A DNA stretch of 64,000 bases from Xenopus tropicalis (GCF_000004195.4 NC_030677.2:196444372-196508371), one strand, 5' to 3'; shown: positions 28,356 to 41,150, counted from the stretch's first letter. A program made the numbers and translations. The notes: generated by a model from the sequence alone, not told the origin.

Positions 28356-29043
28356 AAATAATGCATTGATAGTAGCCTCTGCTCCACCACTATAAGTTCC
28401 TAGCGGCATCTCAAAAAACATCTTCATCATTAGATGGCCTTAAATAAAATAAAAAGTAATTAGAGGGGCTGTTTGATGAAAATGAAGATGTATTTGCAGT
28501 GTACACTAATTAAAAGATTACTTTCTACATTTTCCCTGTAGAGATAAATCTCAGCCCTTTGTATATTTTACCATTGTGGAGAGAATTTTCCATTTCTTGT
28601 CCTGCCTGAATTTGATTCTACTTTATTAGGGGACCTGGTCAAGTTAAATCCCAGGCATATAGCGAATTCCTGCTTGGCTGTTTCTCCGTAAGAGGTTCAT
28701 CTCAATTACAGTCACTGCATATACGGAATAGTAATTGCCTGTGGCATTAAGAAGCCGCTGTACTTTTTTCTTTGTCCTTGGCACAAAGCAGCCATGTCAA
28801 CGGCAGTTAAAAAAGATCATCCCAGAGTGGAACACGGGTTACATTCAGTTCTCCTACGTATAATAACAGTGTGCGGGGGGCTCAGGCTATTTTTGGCCAA
28901 AGGCAATGTAAACACCTAAATAATTCATAGGTCACGTCAACTTTATAACACAAAATGTCTGATCTAAGTTTACACACATGAAGTCACATGTTAATATATC
29001 TCTGTACACTTACATGTTCACAGGCAGAGACTTTAATATAATG
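28356..29043. other. Gene-free stretch
   Basis: No gene or recognised repeat end; sequence looks mostly unique. Confidence 0.35.
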
Positions 29044-29051
29044 AATATTAG

Positions 29052-29432
29052 TAGTGATGAGCAAATCTGTCCCGTTTCACTTCGCCATAAAATTCGTGAA
29101 ACGGCAAGAAAATGCGCAAAACTGAGAAAAATTCGTGAAACCCATTTGTTGCGCGTTTTTTTTGTCGCCCCATCTATTTTTTTGTGACGCGATCACGCCC
29201 TTTTTTTGACATGACCGTGGCCGACGTGACGAGACCGCAGCCTTTTTTGATGCGACCATGCCCTTTTTGACGCGGGCGCGCCCAATTTGCCGCGCAGCAA
29301 ACAAAAACAATCCGCAGGACGAATTTTTCCGTGGCAAATTTTCACTGAAGTTTCACAAAACAATTCGCCAATGGCGAAATGTGGAAATTCGCTGCAGATC
29401 CATGCCTGGCGAAAAAAATTCACTCATCACTA
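29052..29432. mobile_element. Family A MITE, intact ends, perfect 8-bp duplication
   Basis: TAGTGATGAGCAAATCTGTC to AAATTCACTCATCACTA, flanked by AATATTAG at 29044-29051 and 29433-29440, identical. The interior carries CGACGTGACGAGACCG-type units of the 'GTCACG' sub-family. Confidence 0.9.
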
Positions 29433-29440
29433 AATATTAG

Positions 29441-29694
29441 GGATACACCCACTCCAGGATATGGTTCAGGATTCGGCCAAGATTCTGCCTTTATCAGCAG
29501 GATTTGGCCAAATCTATGCCTCTGGCCCAATCTGAATCCAAAATCACGTGGCTTTTTGTCACATAAAATTGAAACATTTTCGCCGCACTCTTCTCGCTCT
29601 TCCCTACCCTAATTTGTATAAGAAGATTGCACAAGTCATTTAGGATTTCGATTAAGTTCGGTATTTGGTCAAATCTTTCTCAAAGGATTCGGCG
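29441..29694. mobile_element. GGATTCGGCC-type MITE fragment
   Basis: Contains GGTTCAGGATTCGGCC, TTATCAGCAGGATTTGGCC and AAAGGATTCGGCG phrases of a palindromic frog element. Its right end is cut off by the family A copy that follows. Confidence 0.55.
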
Positions 29695-30011
29695 TTCGGC
29701 ATGGATTCACAGTGAATTTCTGCATTTCACCATTGGCGAATTATTTCACAAAACTTCAGTGAAAAGTGGCCGCAGAAAAAATTGTTGCACGTCAAAAAAA
29801 GTTGCAGTCACGTCAACTTGTGACGTGACTGTTGCACGGCAAAAAAAGAATTGTGCAACAAAAAAAAACAGCGGTTGACAAAAAAATACACGGGTAACAA
29901 AAAAGTTGTGCGACAAACGCCTTTCGTTGATTTTTTGCCGTTTCACAAAACTTTCCTATTGTTTCACAAATTTTTTGCCGATGCTAAACGGGACAGATTC
30001 ACTCATCACTA
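29695..30011. mobile_element. Family A MITE, left tip missing
   Basis: Begins CGGCATGGATTCACAGTGAA without the TAGTGATGAG tip and ends ACAGATTCACTCATCACTA. The middle contains GTCACGTCAACTTGTGACGT, a short palindrome. Confidence 0.7.
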
Positions 30012-30084
30012 ATCCCTAATGAATATTTTCTAAAGTTGCTGCTGATTGATTCTTGCTGATGTACCCTGATATGTTTCAGTATAT

Positions 30085-30957
30085 ATATACCAGTTATTGG
30101 ATGGCCAATTCTAAGCAACTTTTCAATTGGTCTTCATATTATTATTGTTTATAGTTTTTAAGTATTTGCCTTCTTTTTCTCACTCTTTCCAGTGTTCAAA
30201 TGGGGGTCACTGGCGCCGGCAGCCAAAAAGCAATTGCTCTGTGAGGCTCCAATTTTATCATTATTGTACCTTTTTATTGCTTATCTTTCTATTCAAGCCA
30301 AGGTAATTTGGACCCTAGCAACCAGATAGCTGCTGAAATTCCAAACTGGAGAGTTAAGGCCCCCATACACGGGCCGATTTTTTACTGTCAAACGACCGAT
30401 TCCCGAACGATCCGATACTATCGTTAAGTTATCGTATAGTTGATGGTGTGCGAACGATCGTCGGGCCACTAATCGACCCGACATTATATCGTCCCCAAAA
30501 TCGATCAGCCAGGTTTAAAAATTTTAGTCGTTTAACGATAAAATCTGCCATTTGGTGTGAGTGTAAGACATTTGTCTTCGAACGATTGTTCTCTGCGCAT
30601 GTCATGATTGCCAGCAGCGGAAGTCAACGAACATAAATAAATAAATACCGCTTCCGCCACGAGATTGGATCGTACGTAGATGTACGATCGTACGTATTGT
30701 ACGATAATGATACAATGAAATCTTTTGCAAATTATCGTTGCCCGTGGACGGCATATCTATTAGAAACCCGATCGCCATAAGATTGTTTGTCGATATAATC
30801 GTTCGTCGCACAACGAGTGAAATTGCCTTGTGTATGGGAACCTTTACTGAACAAATAGAGTCATGATTTAAAAACCACAAATAATATAAAATGAAAACCA
30901 ATTGCAAATTGTCTCCGAATATTACTCTCCACATCATACTAAAAGTTAAGGTGAACA
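30085..30957. mobile_element. Dispersed element split by a family C-related MITE
   Basis: Left part 30085-30356 has GATGGCCAATTCTAAGCAAC and GACCCTAGCAACCAGATAGC; right part 30844-30957 has AACCAATTGCAAATTGTCTC and ACATCATACTAAAAGTTAAG. These are the two sides of one common frog repeat, separated by the insertion at 30357-30843. Confidence 0.65.
30357..30843. mobile_element. AGGCCCCCATACACGG MITE (family C-related), nested
   Basis: AGGCCCCCATACACGGGCCG and TTGTGTATGGGAACCT are the inverted ends; TTA flanks at 30354-30356 and 30844-30846. Many ACGATCGTACGT-like palindromic words lie in the centre. Removing it rejoins the host repeat. Confidence 0.75.
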
Positions 30958-32002
30958 ATCTCTGCAGATTTACTGGGCTTCATGTTTTGGCTCAAAACAG
31001 CTTAGGAAACCAAAGTCAAAAGAAAAGTCATTCCATTGGCCGAGACCAGAATATACTTCATGCAGATTCATCTCGCTCAATCTCATAGGAGCCAATTCTT
31101 ACATTACCTTCCTCTTATACAACCTTTATCAATATTAAAAATATTCTGCCATTTTTCCATTCAGTTTGGCTGAAACTCCTTGCATGATTATACATCTCTT
31201 GGTATGAATGTATGAGATGCTAAATCTTCTTTAAGACAATGAATAAACAAATACAAAGTTGGGCTTAGACTTAACCTTACGGCATTGACAAAGAAAGTTG
31301 ATGTTTGAAGCCCAAGCCCTTCCAGCGAATGAGTAAAGCTTATCTCTCTTCTTTTGTTCCAATCAAGCGGAAGCAATTTAAATGCCACACTCCAAACGTA
31401 CCACAGGTATAAAGGGCACATTGCCTGCCTTTTTGTCATACTCAGATCTGCATGGAATCTGTATTTGGAAGGCATAAAATAAATTGCCTGGGAAAATGCA
31501 CGGCAGGATTGCTGAGGGGTGTTTGGAAAAGGGCTACGATACATGGAGGAATAAACGCTGGCTGACTGTGGATCTGTATAATAACATTGCTGTCAAACAA
31601 AAGTCCTGGTACATGGCTGGGGAATCACTTCTATGTATGTATATATTTTATTCCTCAATCTTTCAGCATCTGGTCGCCACATTTATTCTGCAGCGTGTAC
31701 GTAGCTGCACACAATGCAAATTGTAATATAAATTATGCCAACTAAACCCTGCCAGCGAATTTCCAACTGGTAACGGAATAGTGAAATTGTAGCTCTTTCT
31801 TGTGAGTTTCTCTTCTTTTTTTATACAGTAAAGTTAATAGATACATTGGTTCCTTACCTGAATGCCGACCTTATTTTATTCCCTTGGGCATTGGAATTAA
31901 CAGTGGAAGTAGACATTATGAATGAATACATAGATAAACAGATATTGAAATGAAAATTAAGACAAAAAGAAAGATCATTAGAGAAGCAAGAGACAGAGAA
32001 AG
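30958..32002. other. Gene-free stretch
   Basis: No exon or recognised repeat end. Open frames on both strands lack coding signs. Confidence 0.35.
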
Positions 32003-32084
32003 AGATCGATATATATATATATAATGATTTATGAATAGATAGATAATAGATAAATAGATAGATAGATAGATAGATGATTGATAT

Positions 32085-32125
<41 letters not shown>

Positions 32126-32265
32126 GATTTTTGAATAGATAGATAGGGAAGATAGAGAAGCAAGAGAAAGAGAAAGAGATCAATAGATAGATAGATGGAT
32201 AGATAGATTGATAGTGATTTATGAATATATAAATAGATAGATGATAGATAGGCAGATAGATAGAC

Positions 32266-32325
<60 letters not shown>

Positions 32326-32348
32326 GATAGATAGATAATGATTTATGA

Positions 32349-32425
<77 letters not shown>

Positions 32426-32433
32426 GATTTATG

Positions 32434-32467
<34 letters not shown>

Positions 32468-32601
32468 CAGACAGAGACAGATAGATAGATGATAGATAGA
32501 TAGATAGATAGATAATGATTTACAAATAAATAGATAGATAGATAGATAGATAGATAATGATTTATGGATAGATAGATAGATAGATAGATAGATGATAGAT
32601 G

Positions 32602-32652
<51 letters not shown>

Positions 32653-32860
32653 TGATAGATAGATAGATAGATAGATGGATAGACAGACAGAGACAGATAG
32701 ATAGATGATAGATAGATAGATAGATAGATAGATAATGATTTACAAATAAATAGATAGATAGATAGATAGATAATGATTTATGGATAGATAGATAGATAGA
32801 TAGATGATAGATGGATAGATAGATAGATAGATAGATAATGATTTATGAATAGATATGAGT
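32003..32860. repeat. GATA/TAGA microsatellite with higher-order structure
   Basis: Long (GATA)n tracts are broken at intervals by AATGATTTATGAATAGAT or AATGATTTACAAATAAAT. The block starting GACAGACAGAGACAG at 32466 recurs at about 32682 with the same following order, so about 217 bp was duplicated as a unit. Confidence 0.92.
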
Positions 32861-32989
32861 GAATCAATAAAAAGGTTACAAATGTTCAAAAGACATTTTC
32901 ACTCAACCTCTATTTACTGTATATACTATATACATTATAATTTTTTTAGTTTGGTTACCATAATTAAATTCCGATACCCACAGCCAATT
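32861..32989. other. Short spacer
   Basis: No feature recognised between the microsatellite and the next repeat. Confidence 0.3.
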
Positions 32990-33340
32990 CCATGTAAAAT
33001 TCTCCAAAATGCATTGCAGGATAAGTACAGTGCTAGTTCCATTCATAATTCCCCAGAACACGTGGCCGGATAAATAAAGCTCCATCCATAATAACCAAAG
33101 AACCTATTGTAGGGCAAATGCATTGTTAGTTTTATGTATAATATCTCCCAGAACATATGGCAGAATAGACTCAGTGGCAACTTCATGTTTATGTCGAAGA
33201 ACACATTGCAGGATAAGCAAAGTGCCACTTCCATGTATAATTCCTCCATCCTATGTGGTAGGAAACTCATTTCCTTTGATTTGGGAAGGCCCAAGCCACC
33301 TATGTATGCAATTTTTGGCTGGCCCATTGATTTTATGATA
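32990..33340. repeat. Degenerate ~45-50 bp repeat, GCAGGATAA / CCATGTATAATTCC
   Basis: Phrases such as CATTGCAGGATAAG, GCCACTTCCATGTATAATTC and AGAACACATTGCAGGATAAG return several times with drift. Shares its last segment (TCCTCCATC...GTAGGAAA) with 21581-21740. Confidence 0.55.
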
Positions 33341-34496
33341 TAAACACACTTAGGAGGAGAAATCCTACACATTCAATCAGAACTTCTGAGATCCTCTACA
33401 ACCATTGGCTACTGAAAAATACAGGGAACTGTGGTTTAGCCGACTGTCTATAACTAATACAGGGGAGCCCAGTTGGGCAGCCATACCTTGCCATATCCAT
33501 TTTGGCTCCGGTTGAAACGCTTTCAGATGAATTCCACCAAGGAATATAACCTTCAGCCCAGGCAAGTCAATGAATCCCTTCTCTATTCTACTTGTCTGCG
33601 CGTGGAAGTAAGAAAACACCTAATTAAATCCATTTTTACAGGAGGACATTGGTCCCTGTGTATGTTGAGTCATAGCAAAATTACAGGAACATCGTTAAAG
33701 CATGACAAATATCTTGGCTTTTATTTGCATTATTTCACATTTTCCCAAAAGGAGCATTTTTTCCGGTGTTATTCATACTTTTGATCCAAAGCTGCAGAAA
33801 GTGGCAGGAGAAATATTAAGACTGCACAGAAAGACGGAAAGAGGCACGTTTGTAGGATATTACCCCGCGCTTGGCATGGAGTAAACATCTCATTCATAGA
33901 AATATAGCCCCGCGTTTGTCACATTTATTTGGGGCCCTTTGGGGTTTCCTTTGGAGACCCCTTCGGTGATGTCATTTTCTTAACGTTTGCCAGCTGCATT
34001 TCTGCTGTAAAATATCCAGACAAAATAGATATAAAACAGATGATCCTGAAAGGCTGACGTTTGTGTTGACTACGGCTTTGAGTGAAGGGAAAATAAACCC
34101 CAGCAAACACATAACGCCGCAATTTATAGTTGTGCGGCTTCGCCTCTCCGGCACAGATACGAGCTTAATAAAGTGCAATAGCGCCTGGCAGAAATACATA
34201 TGCAAATAAATGGAAATGTGTGGAGCCAATTAAATCAACTCGGGGGAATGTCATTTATTAAATTATTCACTGTAGCGAGTAAATATCTCACAGCTGCTGA
34301 AAATAAAGGGTCTTATCTGCAACAGAAATCAGGTTTTGGCTCTGTCCTATGGTAACCCTATGGGGAAAGCCTATGGGTAAAAAATGATACTACGATAAAT
34401 AAGTTAGAAACCCATTTTTCAATCACAATTTTTTCCATTATTTCATTCGGGCAAATATTAATTTCATATGTGGGGATAATATATATGGGGATAATT
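33341..34496. other. Gene-free stretch with a candidate regulatory block
   Basis: 34090-34290 is non-repetitive and includes an octamer ATGCAAAT at 34200-34207 and AT-rich words such as TTATTAAATTATT. It could be a conserved noncoding element. Nothing else is assignable. Confidence 0.35.
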
Positions 34497-35957
34497 CTCT
34501 GTAATAATAAAACAGTACCTTGTACTTGATCCCAACTAAGATATAATTACCCCTTATTGGGGCAGAACAGTCCTATTGGGTTTATTTAATGGTTAAATGA
34601 TTCCCTTTTCTCTGTAATAATAAAACAGTACCTGTACTTGATCCCAACTAAGATATAATTACCCCTTATTGGGGGCAGAACAGCCCTATTGGGTTTATTT
34701 CATGGTTAAATGATTCCCTTTTCTCTGTAATAATAAAACAGTACCTGTACTTGATCCCAACTAAGATATAATTACCCCTTATTGGGGGCAGAACAGCCCT
34801 ATTGGGTTTATTTAATGGTTAAATGATTCCCTTTTCTCTGTAATAATAAAACAGTACCTGTACTTGATCCCAACTAAGATATAATTACCCCTTATTGGGG
34901 GCAGAACAGCCCTATTGGGTTTATTTCATGGTTAAATGATTCCCTTTTCTCTGTAATAATAAAACAGTACCTGTACTTGATCCCAACTAAGATATAATTA
35001 CCCCTCATTGGGGCAGAACAGCCCTATTGGGTTTATTTAATGGTTAAATGATTCCCTTTTCTCTGTAATAATAAAACAGTACCTGTACTTGATCCCAACT
35101 AAGATATAATTACCCCTTATTGGGGGCAGAACAGCCCTATTGGGTTTATTTAATGGTTAAATGATTCCCTTTTCTCTGTAATAATAAAACAGTACCTGTA
35201 CTTGATCCCAACTAAGATATAATTACCCCTTATTGGGGGAAGAACAGCCCTATTGGGTTTATTTAATGGTTAAATGATTCCCTTTTCTCTGTAATAATAA
35301 AACAGTACCTGTACTTGATCCCAACTAAGATATAATTACCCCTTATTGGGGCAGAACAGCCCTATTGGGTTTATTTTATGGTTAAATTATTCCCTTTTCT
35401 CTGTAATAATAAAACAGTACCTGTACTTGATCCCAACTAAGATATAATTACCCCTTATTGGGGGCAGAACAGCCCTATTGGGTTTATTTAATGGTTAAAT
35501 GATTCCCTTTTCTCTGTAATAATAAAACAGTACCTGTACTTGATCCCAACTAAGATATAATTACCCCTTATTGGGGGCAGAACAGCCCTATTGGGTTTAT
35601 TTAATGGTTAAATGATTCCCTTTTCTCTGTAATAATAAAACAGTACCCGTACTTGATCCCAACTAAGATATAATTACCCCTTATTGGGGCAGAACAGCCC
35701 TATTGGGTTTATTTAATGGTTAAATGATTCCCTTTTCTCTGTAATAATAAAACAGTACCTGTACTTGATCCCAACTAAGATATAATTACCCCTTATTGGG
35801 GGCAGAACAGCCCTATTGGGTTTATTTAATGGTTAAATGATTCCCTTTTCTCTGTAATAATAAAACAGTACCTGTACTTGATCCCAACTAAGATATAATT
35901 ACCCCTTATTGGAAGTAAAACAATCCTATTGGGTTTATTTAATGTTAAATTATTTTT
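34497..35957. repeat. About 13 tandem units of the 113-bp family D repeat
   Basis: ACAGTACCTGTACTTGATCC recurs at about 34510, 34627, 34740 and so on to 35868, a mean period near 113 bp. Units vary by GGGG/GGGGG and TTTCATGG/TTTAATGG. The array is in the opposite orientation to those at 27571 and 41151 and lacks the TACAGGTATGGGATCC ends, so it is an expanded orphan array or its ends have decayed. Confidence 0.93.
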
Positions 35958-37850
35958 TTGTAGTGGCATAAGACTAGGATAATAAAAGAGTTTAAAGGGA
36001 GAAGAGGAGGAATTAAAGTTTAGAGAGTGGGCCCATTGTCCAGGGTTTTCTAGTGGGCCCCTGGCATCTCAGTCCGACACTGTTAATATAGCAGATTCTG
36101 GGCAGTTTGTCTCCGAAGGATGTCATGCATGAAACCATGGTTGGAGACTTCAGAAGAACTTTAGTGGAACACCATTTCACCTCTTCGCCTTTTCAGGAAT
36201 TTATAAACAGGTCCCTGTTGCAAAACTCTCTCCTTATTTGCTCCAAAGCCTAATATCCCCAATGAAGACTCATATTCCATTCTGAAATGGACCCTTTCCT
36301 TGTACCTTAGATACTAGGACCTGGGTGCAACCACCAACCATGCAGCAATGCCCCTGGGCCATTATTATCTCTTGCAAATTAAGTTCATTCGGATTTCTCT
36401 GGTTCTGCCCACAGACACAAGTCAGCACTCTGTGGCCTTACAAATGGATTCCATGGTAAATGAAGCTCCCCCTACTTCAGGGTTAGGCTGTAATTCTAGA
36501 CTTTGCTACAGATCTCTCCATCTTCCTGGGCAGCATTGCTTCAGGAGTCAGAAACAAGAGTATACAAAGTATACAATTTGCTACCTTGATAATCCACGCC
36601 TGAGTGCAGCAGGGCTAGCGGTACTGGAATTCTGGGAAAGAATGTTGTATTGAGATGGCCAAGTTCCATATGCAACGGCTAACAATATCAGCATCATTTA
36701 TGATTTCAGAGGCCATAGTGTGACATTACTATTAAGGTCCCCATGCAAGATCATATTCTGGCTCCCTTTCTGACTCCCTTTCTAAATAATACTAGCCTAT
36801 CATTCAGGTCCAGGGGCTAAGCCTCAGTCCCACCTCTGAATAATGCCCTTCCACAATTTCTTTCTGCACTGCATGATGGAAAAATACACTTCCACCCTGG
36901 ATCCCACATCCTATGGGTCCTACATCCCATAACTCCCTCTGGCTGACAGTAGGACTTTGCAGGATGTTTTCTTCCACCCTCCATTTGCCACATTGTCCCA
37001 CTCCATACAGTAGTACATACAGTACTGATTTAATGACGTGTCTCTGTGAGAGTTTTCTTGTACTTTCTACCTGCCGCTACAATGCTATAAACAATATTTA
37101 TTCACTAGGAACCCTAAAACAAAGCCTAATTAACCGTTGGGGTTGGATGGATTAACCGCAGAATTTTAACTCAAAGAAACAAAATGCCTTTCTGTGCTTA
37201 CATTGGACGAGCTGTTGGCCTCCACCAAACTGTTTAATAGATTCCATATGCCTATTTTGAGAACATGGTCTGAGAGCAGCAAATGCCTTGACGGATTGGC
37301 TCCCTGAGAGCTGGAACACAGCTACAGACTTTGGTTCGCATTTCACAAGACGCCCACTGTTAAATTCTGGGCAGAAGGCCAAAGTGACCTACCTAATACC
37401 TCACCAAAAAGCTCTCTGATGAGGATTAACTATAATTCCAGCAACGCAGAAAATATTTTCATCATCATTCCCCTAACATGCATGGACATGGGTATATTTT
37501 TTCTAAAAAAAATGGCTTTATAAAATCCTCATATGAAATACAGGAAAGAATATTTTGTATCTTCAGTAGTTTCTGCATTATCCTCTATTTACCCACCAGG
37601 CGTCCTTTGTAAAATGTTTCCTTTGTATTTGTCCAATAAAAATATAACAAGGTGAATAAGCGACTATTTTTTTGTCCTGTTAGTCTGCGTAGGTTCTATA
37701 AAGGTGCAACTGATTGCCTGTGAATTTTGCCTCACATAGAACTCCATTGTTCTCGCTCTCCACGGTCCTCTCCCATTCCTTGTGCTTCATATTCCACTTA
37801 CACGAGTCTTTCTGTAATTTGGATCTTTACACTTATGTATATGTAATGGT
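35958..37850. other. Gene-free stretch with a GGTCGGACTG scrap
   Basis: 36030-36085 ends TCTCAGTCCGACACTG, a decayed piece of the family at 13209. Otherwise no gene, RNA or recognised repeat end. Confidence 0.4.
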
Positions 37851-37994
37851 TATGTAATAAAAGGCACTATGTTTGCCCAGGAGCAGTAACCCATAGCAAC
37901 CAATCAGCAGGTAGCATTGGTCACTTGTTTAAAAGCAAACATTGGTTGTTATGGGTTACTGCTCCCGGCCAAACTTAGTGTGTTTTATTACATA
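37851..37994. mobile_element. Short TATGTAATAAAA palindromic MITE
   Basis: TATGTAATAAAAGGCACTA at the left and TTAGTGTGTTTTATTACATA at the right are inverted; AGCAGTAACCCATAGCAACC pairs with GTTATGGGTTACTGCT. Length 144 bp; whole element can fold as one hairpin. Confidence 0.75.
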
Positions 37995-38318
37995 TGGGGG
38001 TTAGTCTATAAATGTAAACATTAAATATACACAATAGGAATGTTGTGGTGACTTTAATGTATCAGCAACATTTTTCTTGTGTAGGTAAATTTTTGTTGCA
38101 GTTTTTGTCTGCCCAGATAGTAGCTCTGTGCCCCATAGAGCGCTGCCTACCCCTAGTTCCACCCTGGCATAGGTCCAGCAAGGGCACTTTTTCTCCCAAG
38201 ATCTAAAAACATAGAAGCAGGCTAATTGGCTCACAGCGTGTGTGAATGTGATAGAGACCTTCCACTGGGGCAATGACAGTTATCTCTGTAAAGTGTTTAC
38301 GGGGTATGTTATATATCA

Positions 38319-38495
38319 TATCTAGTATAAATACATTTAAAGCAACTGGACTTGTTAAGTAATCATTGAAGACGTTTCACTACTCATTCGAGCAGCTTCT
38401 TCAGTTGAACTGAAGAAGCTGCTCGGATGAGTAGTGAAATGTCTTCAATGATTACTTAACAAGTCCAGTTGCTTTAAATTTATTTATACTAGATA
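38319..38495. repeat. Near-perfect palindrome, 88-bp arms
   Basis: The two 88-bp arms (38319-38406 and 38408-38495) mirror about a single central base at 38407, with about three mismatches. Arm words: AGCAACTGGACTTGTTAAGT, GAAGACGTTTCACTACTCAT, AGCAGCTTCTTCAG. There is no loop, so it would extrude as a cruciform or give a long hairpin RNA. The family is not recognised with certainty. Confidence 0.9.
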
Positions 38496-39536
38496 TACCA
38501 TGACCATGAAAATCTTCATAGTTATATATCATATACATATAGGAAAGTCATTTTTAAATAGTGATATATATGGTCCTGTTCCCAATATTCCCAATAATAA
38601 TGGGACCCTGCTTGTCATTTGATTCTTATTTACAGCCTTAATTCATAATCATGTTTGCTGCCCTGTGGTTTATCGCTTGTATAGGGAGAGTCTGTCCTGA
38701 TGACCCCCTGATCATGACATATCTATAACATTCTAGAGGTACCATGTTAGATTTATGGCTTTAAGTGAATTTCTGTATCTTATATCAGAGCTGCCTAAGA
38801 GGAAGCCAGATGGCCAGATGTAGCCCTACAAGACATTTTTATGTCCCTCCTCCTATTTATGGTCTCCATAGACATCTGTTTGTGACAACATAATTTTATT
38901 GATATACGGCCCTTACACGCTCTCTATGGACAGCAATGTCTTCTTTAAAGAGCAAAACGCACTATGGGATTTTGTGTATAAGTACAACAGGCACCAGGCA
39001 AGCAAGTGTAACACAATCTATAAGGTCAGGGGTGGGAGCAGTAGTTGGAGACTAGGTGGGCTCTCCAGCAGCAACCCCAGAGCTACTACTGTACAAGAAT
39101 GCAAGGGTGTAAGCAAGCACTGCAATACAAAGTGGGCAACCTTAAATAGCTGATACCATGTGTATTCCGGTATGTGCATGACCCCCAAGGGATGTATAAA
39201 ACAGCACATTAACATAGTTCCCTGCTGGACTCACACACAACATCTGCTGCAGAGACAATATTGATGGTTTATGTGTTCACCACAAACACATGAAGCTTGG
39301 GTGCTATAAACCCTCACAGCCCAGCCCCCTGTGTATATCAGGAACCCAAATAAGCAAAGGAAAAAACTCCAACATGTATTTAGGGGTATCCCACCTCTTT
39401 CACTTTATTGAATGGACGTTTTGCGTGAGGTTATCACCCTGAATGCATGTTGGAATGCTTCCCTCAGCTTGTCTGTATTTGCAACCTCTTAATTTTACAA
39501 CAGTAAGAAAGGCCTTAATTTGTATATAGTTTATAG
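38496..39536. other. Gene-free stretch
   Basis: No exon, RNA gene or recognised repeat end seen. Confidence 0.35.
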
Positions 39537-39827
39537 CAGTGATCCCCAACCAGAGGCTCAGGAGCAAAATGTTGCGCACCAACCCCTTGGATGTTGCTCC
39601 CAGTGGCCTCAAAGCAGAGACTTCTGTTTGAATACCTGGCTTGGAGTCTTTAGTTGCATGAAAACAGAACCTCTTGTAGGCTGCCGATCAACATGGGGGC
39701 TACCAATAGCCATTCACAGCCCTTATTTGGCACCCTGGAATTTTTTGCATGCTTCTGTTGCTCTCCATCTTTTTTTTTTACATTTGAATGTGGCTCACTG
39801 GCAAAAAAAAAAGGGTGTGGTCCCCCA
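39537..39827 (+). mobile_element. Family E element, full-length
   Basis: CAGTGATCCCCAACCAGAGG to CATTTGAATGTGGCTCACTG and a worn GGTGTGGTCCCCC end. Contains CAATAGCCATTCACAGCCCT. The 191-residue minus-strand open frame that crosses it is not a gene. Confidence 0.8.
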
Positions 39828-41150
39828 TCTACAGTATCAGAGAGGTCCCTTGGGGACCACAAGGTGGGCATCTGGGTACTATAGTTTCTACAACTGTAGG
39901 GGAAGAAGACCCCCCCCCCCCCAGGACCGTGGGATCTGCTTCCTGTATAGCTATGGTGCTTTTCCTGTGAAAGTATTCCTGCCATATTGTTTAGGTTTCC
40001 AAGGCATCCCCTGAGCCACCCTGGGCAATTGAATGTGCAGTGCAGAACTTTTTCATTGAAACTGACAACAATACTTCCAGCTTTCGTAGGCCCAGGGGAT
40101 GCCTGGAATAGTGAACAAATGGCCACTGGGCGCTCATAGAAAAAAAACCCTAAAGAGGAAGGCTTCTCATATGGCTGAATGTTGGACCAATGCAAATCCA
40201 TACTTAAAACCTTAGTTTGAAACATTTAGCTCAGTAACCTTTGGATTTATTGGGAGCTTTGTGCAAACACACTCTTCTTGGGATTTGTGACATAGTACAA
40301 CTAGAGTAACTAGCATATTTTCACCCATTTTCTGACCTGCTCTATATCTCGGTATCAACACCTTGACCCGCACTGACCTGACCAAAGTCCATTCAAGTCA
40401 GCCAGCAGGTTTTCATGGTTTCCCTGTATGTTCTCTGCTTGTTTGTGAAACTCATAAACTGGTGTCTAGAACCATCCCTTCTTTCATTTCCATGATGATG
40501 GTTGGTGGACATAAATGTATCTGCCCAGTTAAGGTGCCTGTAGGAACTGGTACAACACACCTCATTGGTAGGCTCCATGGAAAATTGCACAGTATCCCTT
40601 TAACTATGATATTTCTTTGGCTCAGCTTTCTCCAGTGCAGCTTCTGGAACAATAGGCTCTCAGTGCAGAATCAGAAGTGTGACATGAGATAATGGGATGT
40701 TCTTTGCTGACTAAGCTCTCCTTCTCCAGAGGATTTCTCCCAATAACCAGTTAGGAGGCACAGCAGCCATTATCTAACCATCTGTATATTCCATAGATAA
40801 TAATAGGATTCATTGTATTGTCAAACGGATATCATTTAACGTTAACCATAATAGTGTAGATAGACTGCGGCAAAACAACCCACAGCAATAATAACATTCA
40901 TTCTGTTCCTTATGAAAAGATCTACATTTTTATATTCAGTAAGGTTTATATTCCCAACAGGCCAGACTGCCTCAAATGGTCTCCCAGGGCTGTCATTTTC
41001 CCCCAACTCTTTTCTTCTGCTTCTTTCCATTATAAAGAATCCCCATTGTATTTAGAAATACATAGTTATTGTACTGTAGAATAAAACCTGAACATTGTAG
41101 ACGTATTAGACAAATGCTCACATTTTGGTTAAAAAATTGAGGAAACCATG
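39828..41150. other. Gene-free stretch
   Basis: A C-run is at about 39910-39921. No exon or recognised repeat end. Confidence 0.35.

Noticed and set aside
31854..32183. Frame encoding [12 protein letters not shown] peptide
   Set aside because: Translation of the GATA microsatellite.
34497..35957. rDNA-like or gene-cluster array
   Set aside because: Units match the interior of dispersed family D elements and have no RNA-gene features.
38410..38450. Hammerhead ribozyme core (GGATGAG ... GAAA ... GTC)
   Set aside because: The required CUGANGA box is not matched and stem lengths do not fit; the resemblance is likely chance.
39650..40225. 191-residue minus-strand reading frame
   Set aside because: Crosses a family E element; no splice context, no recognisable domain, and composition is not protein-like.
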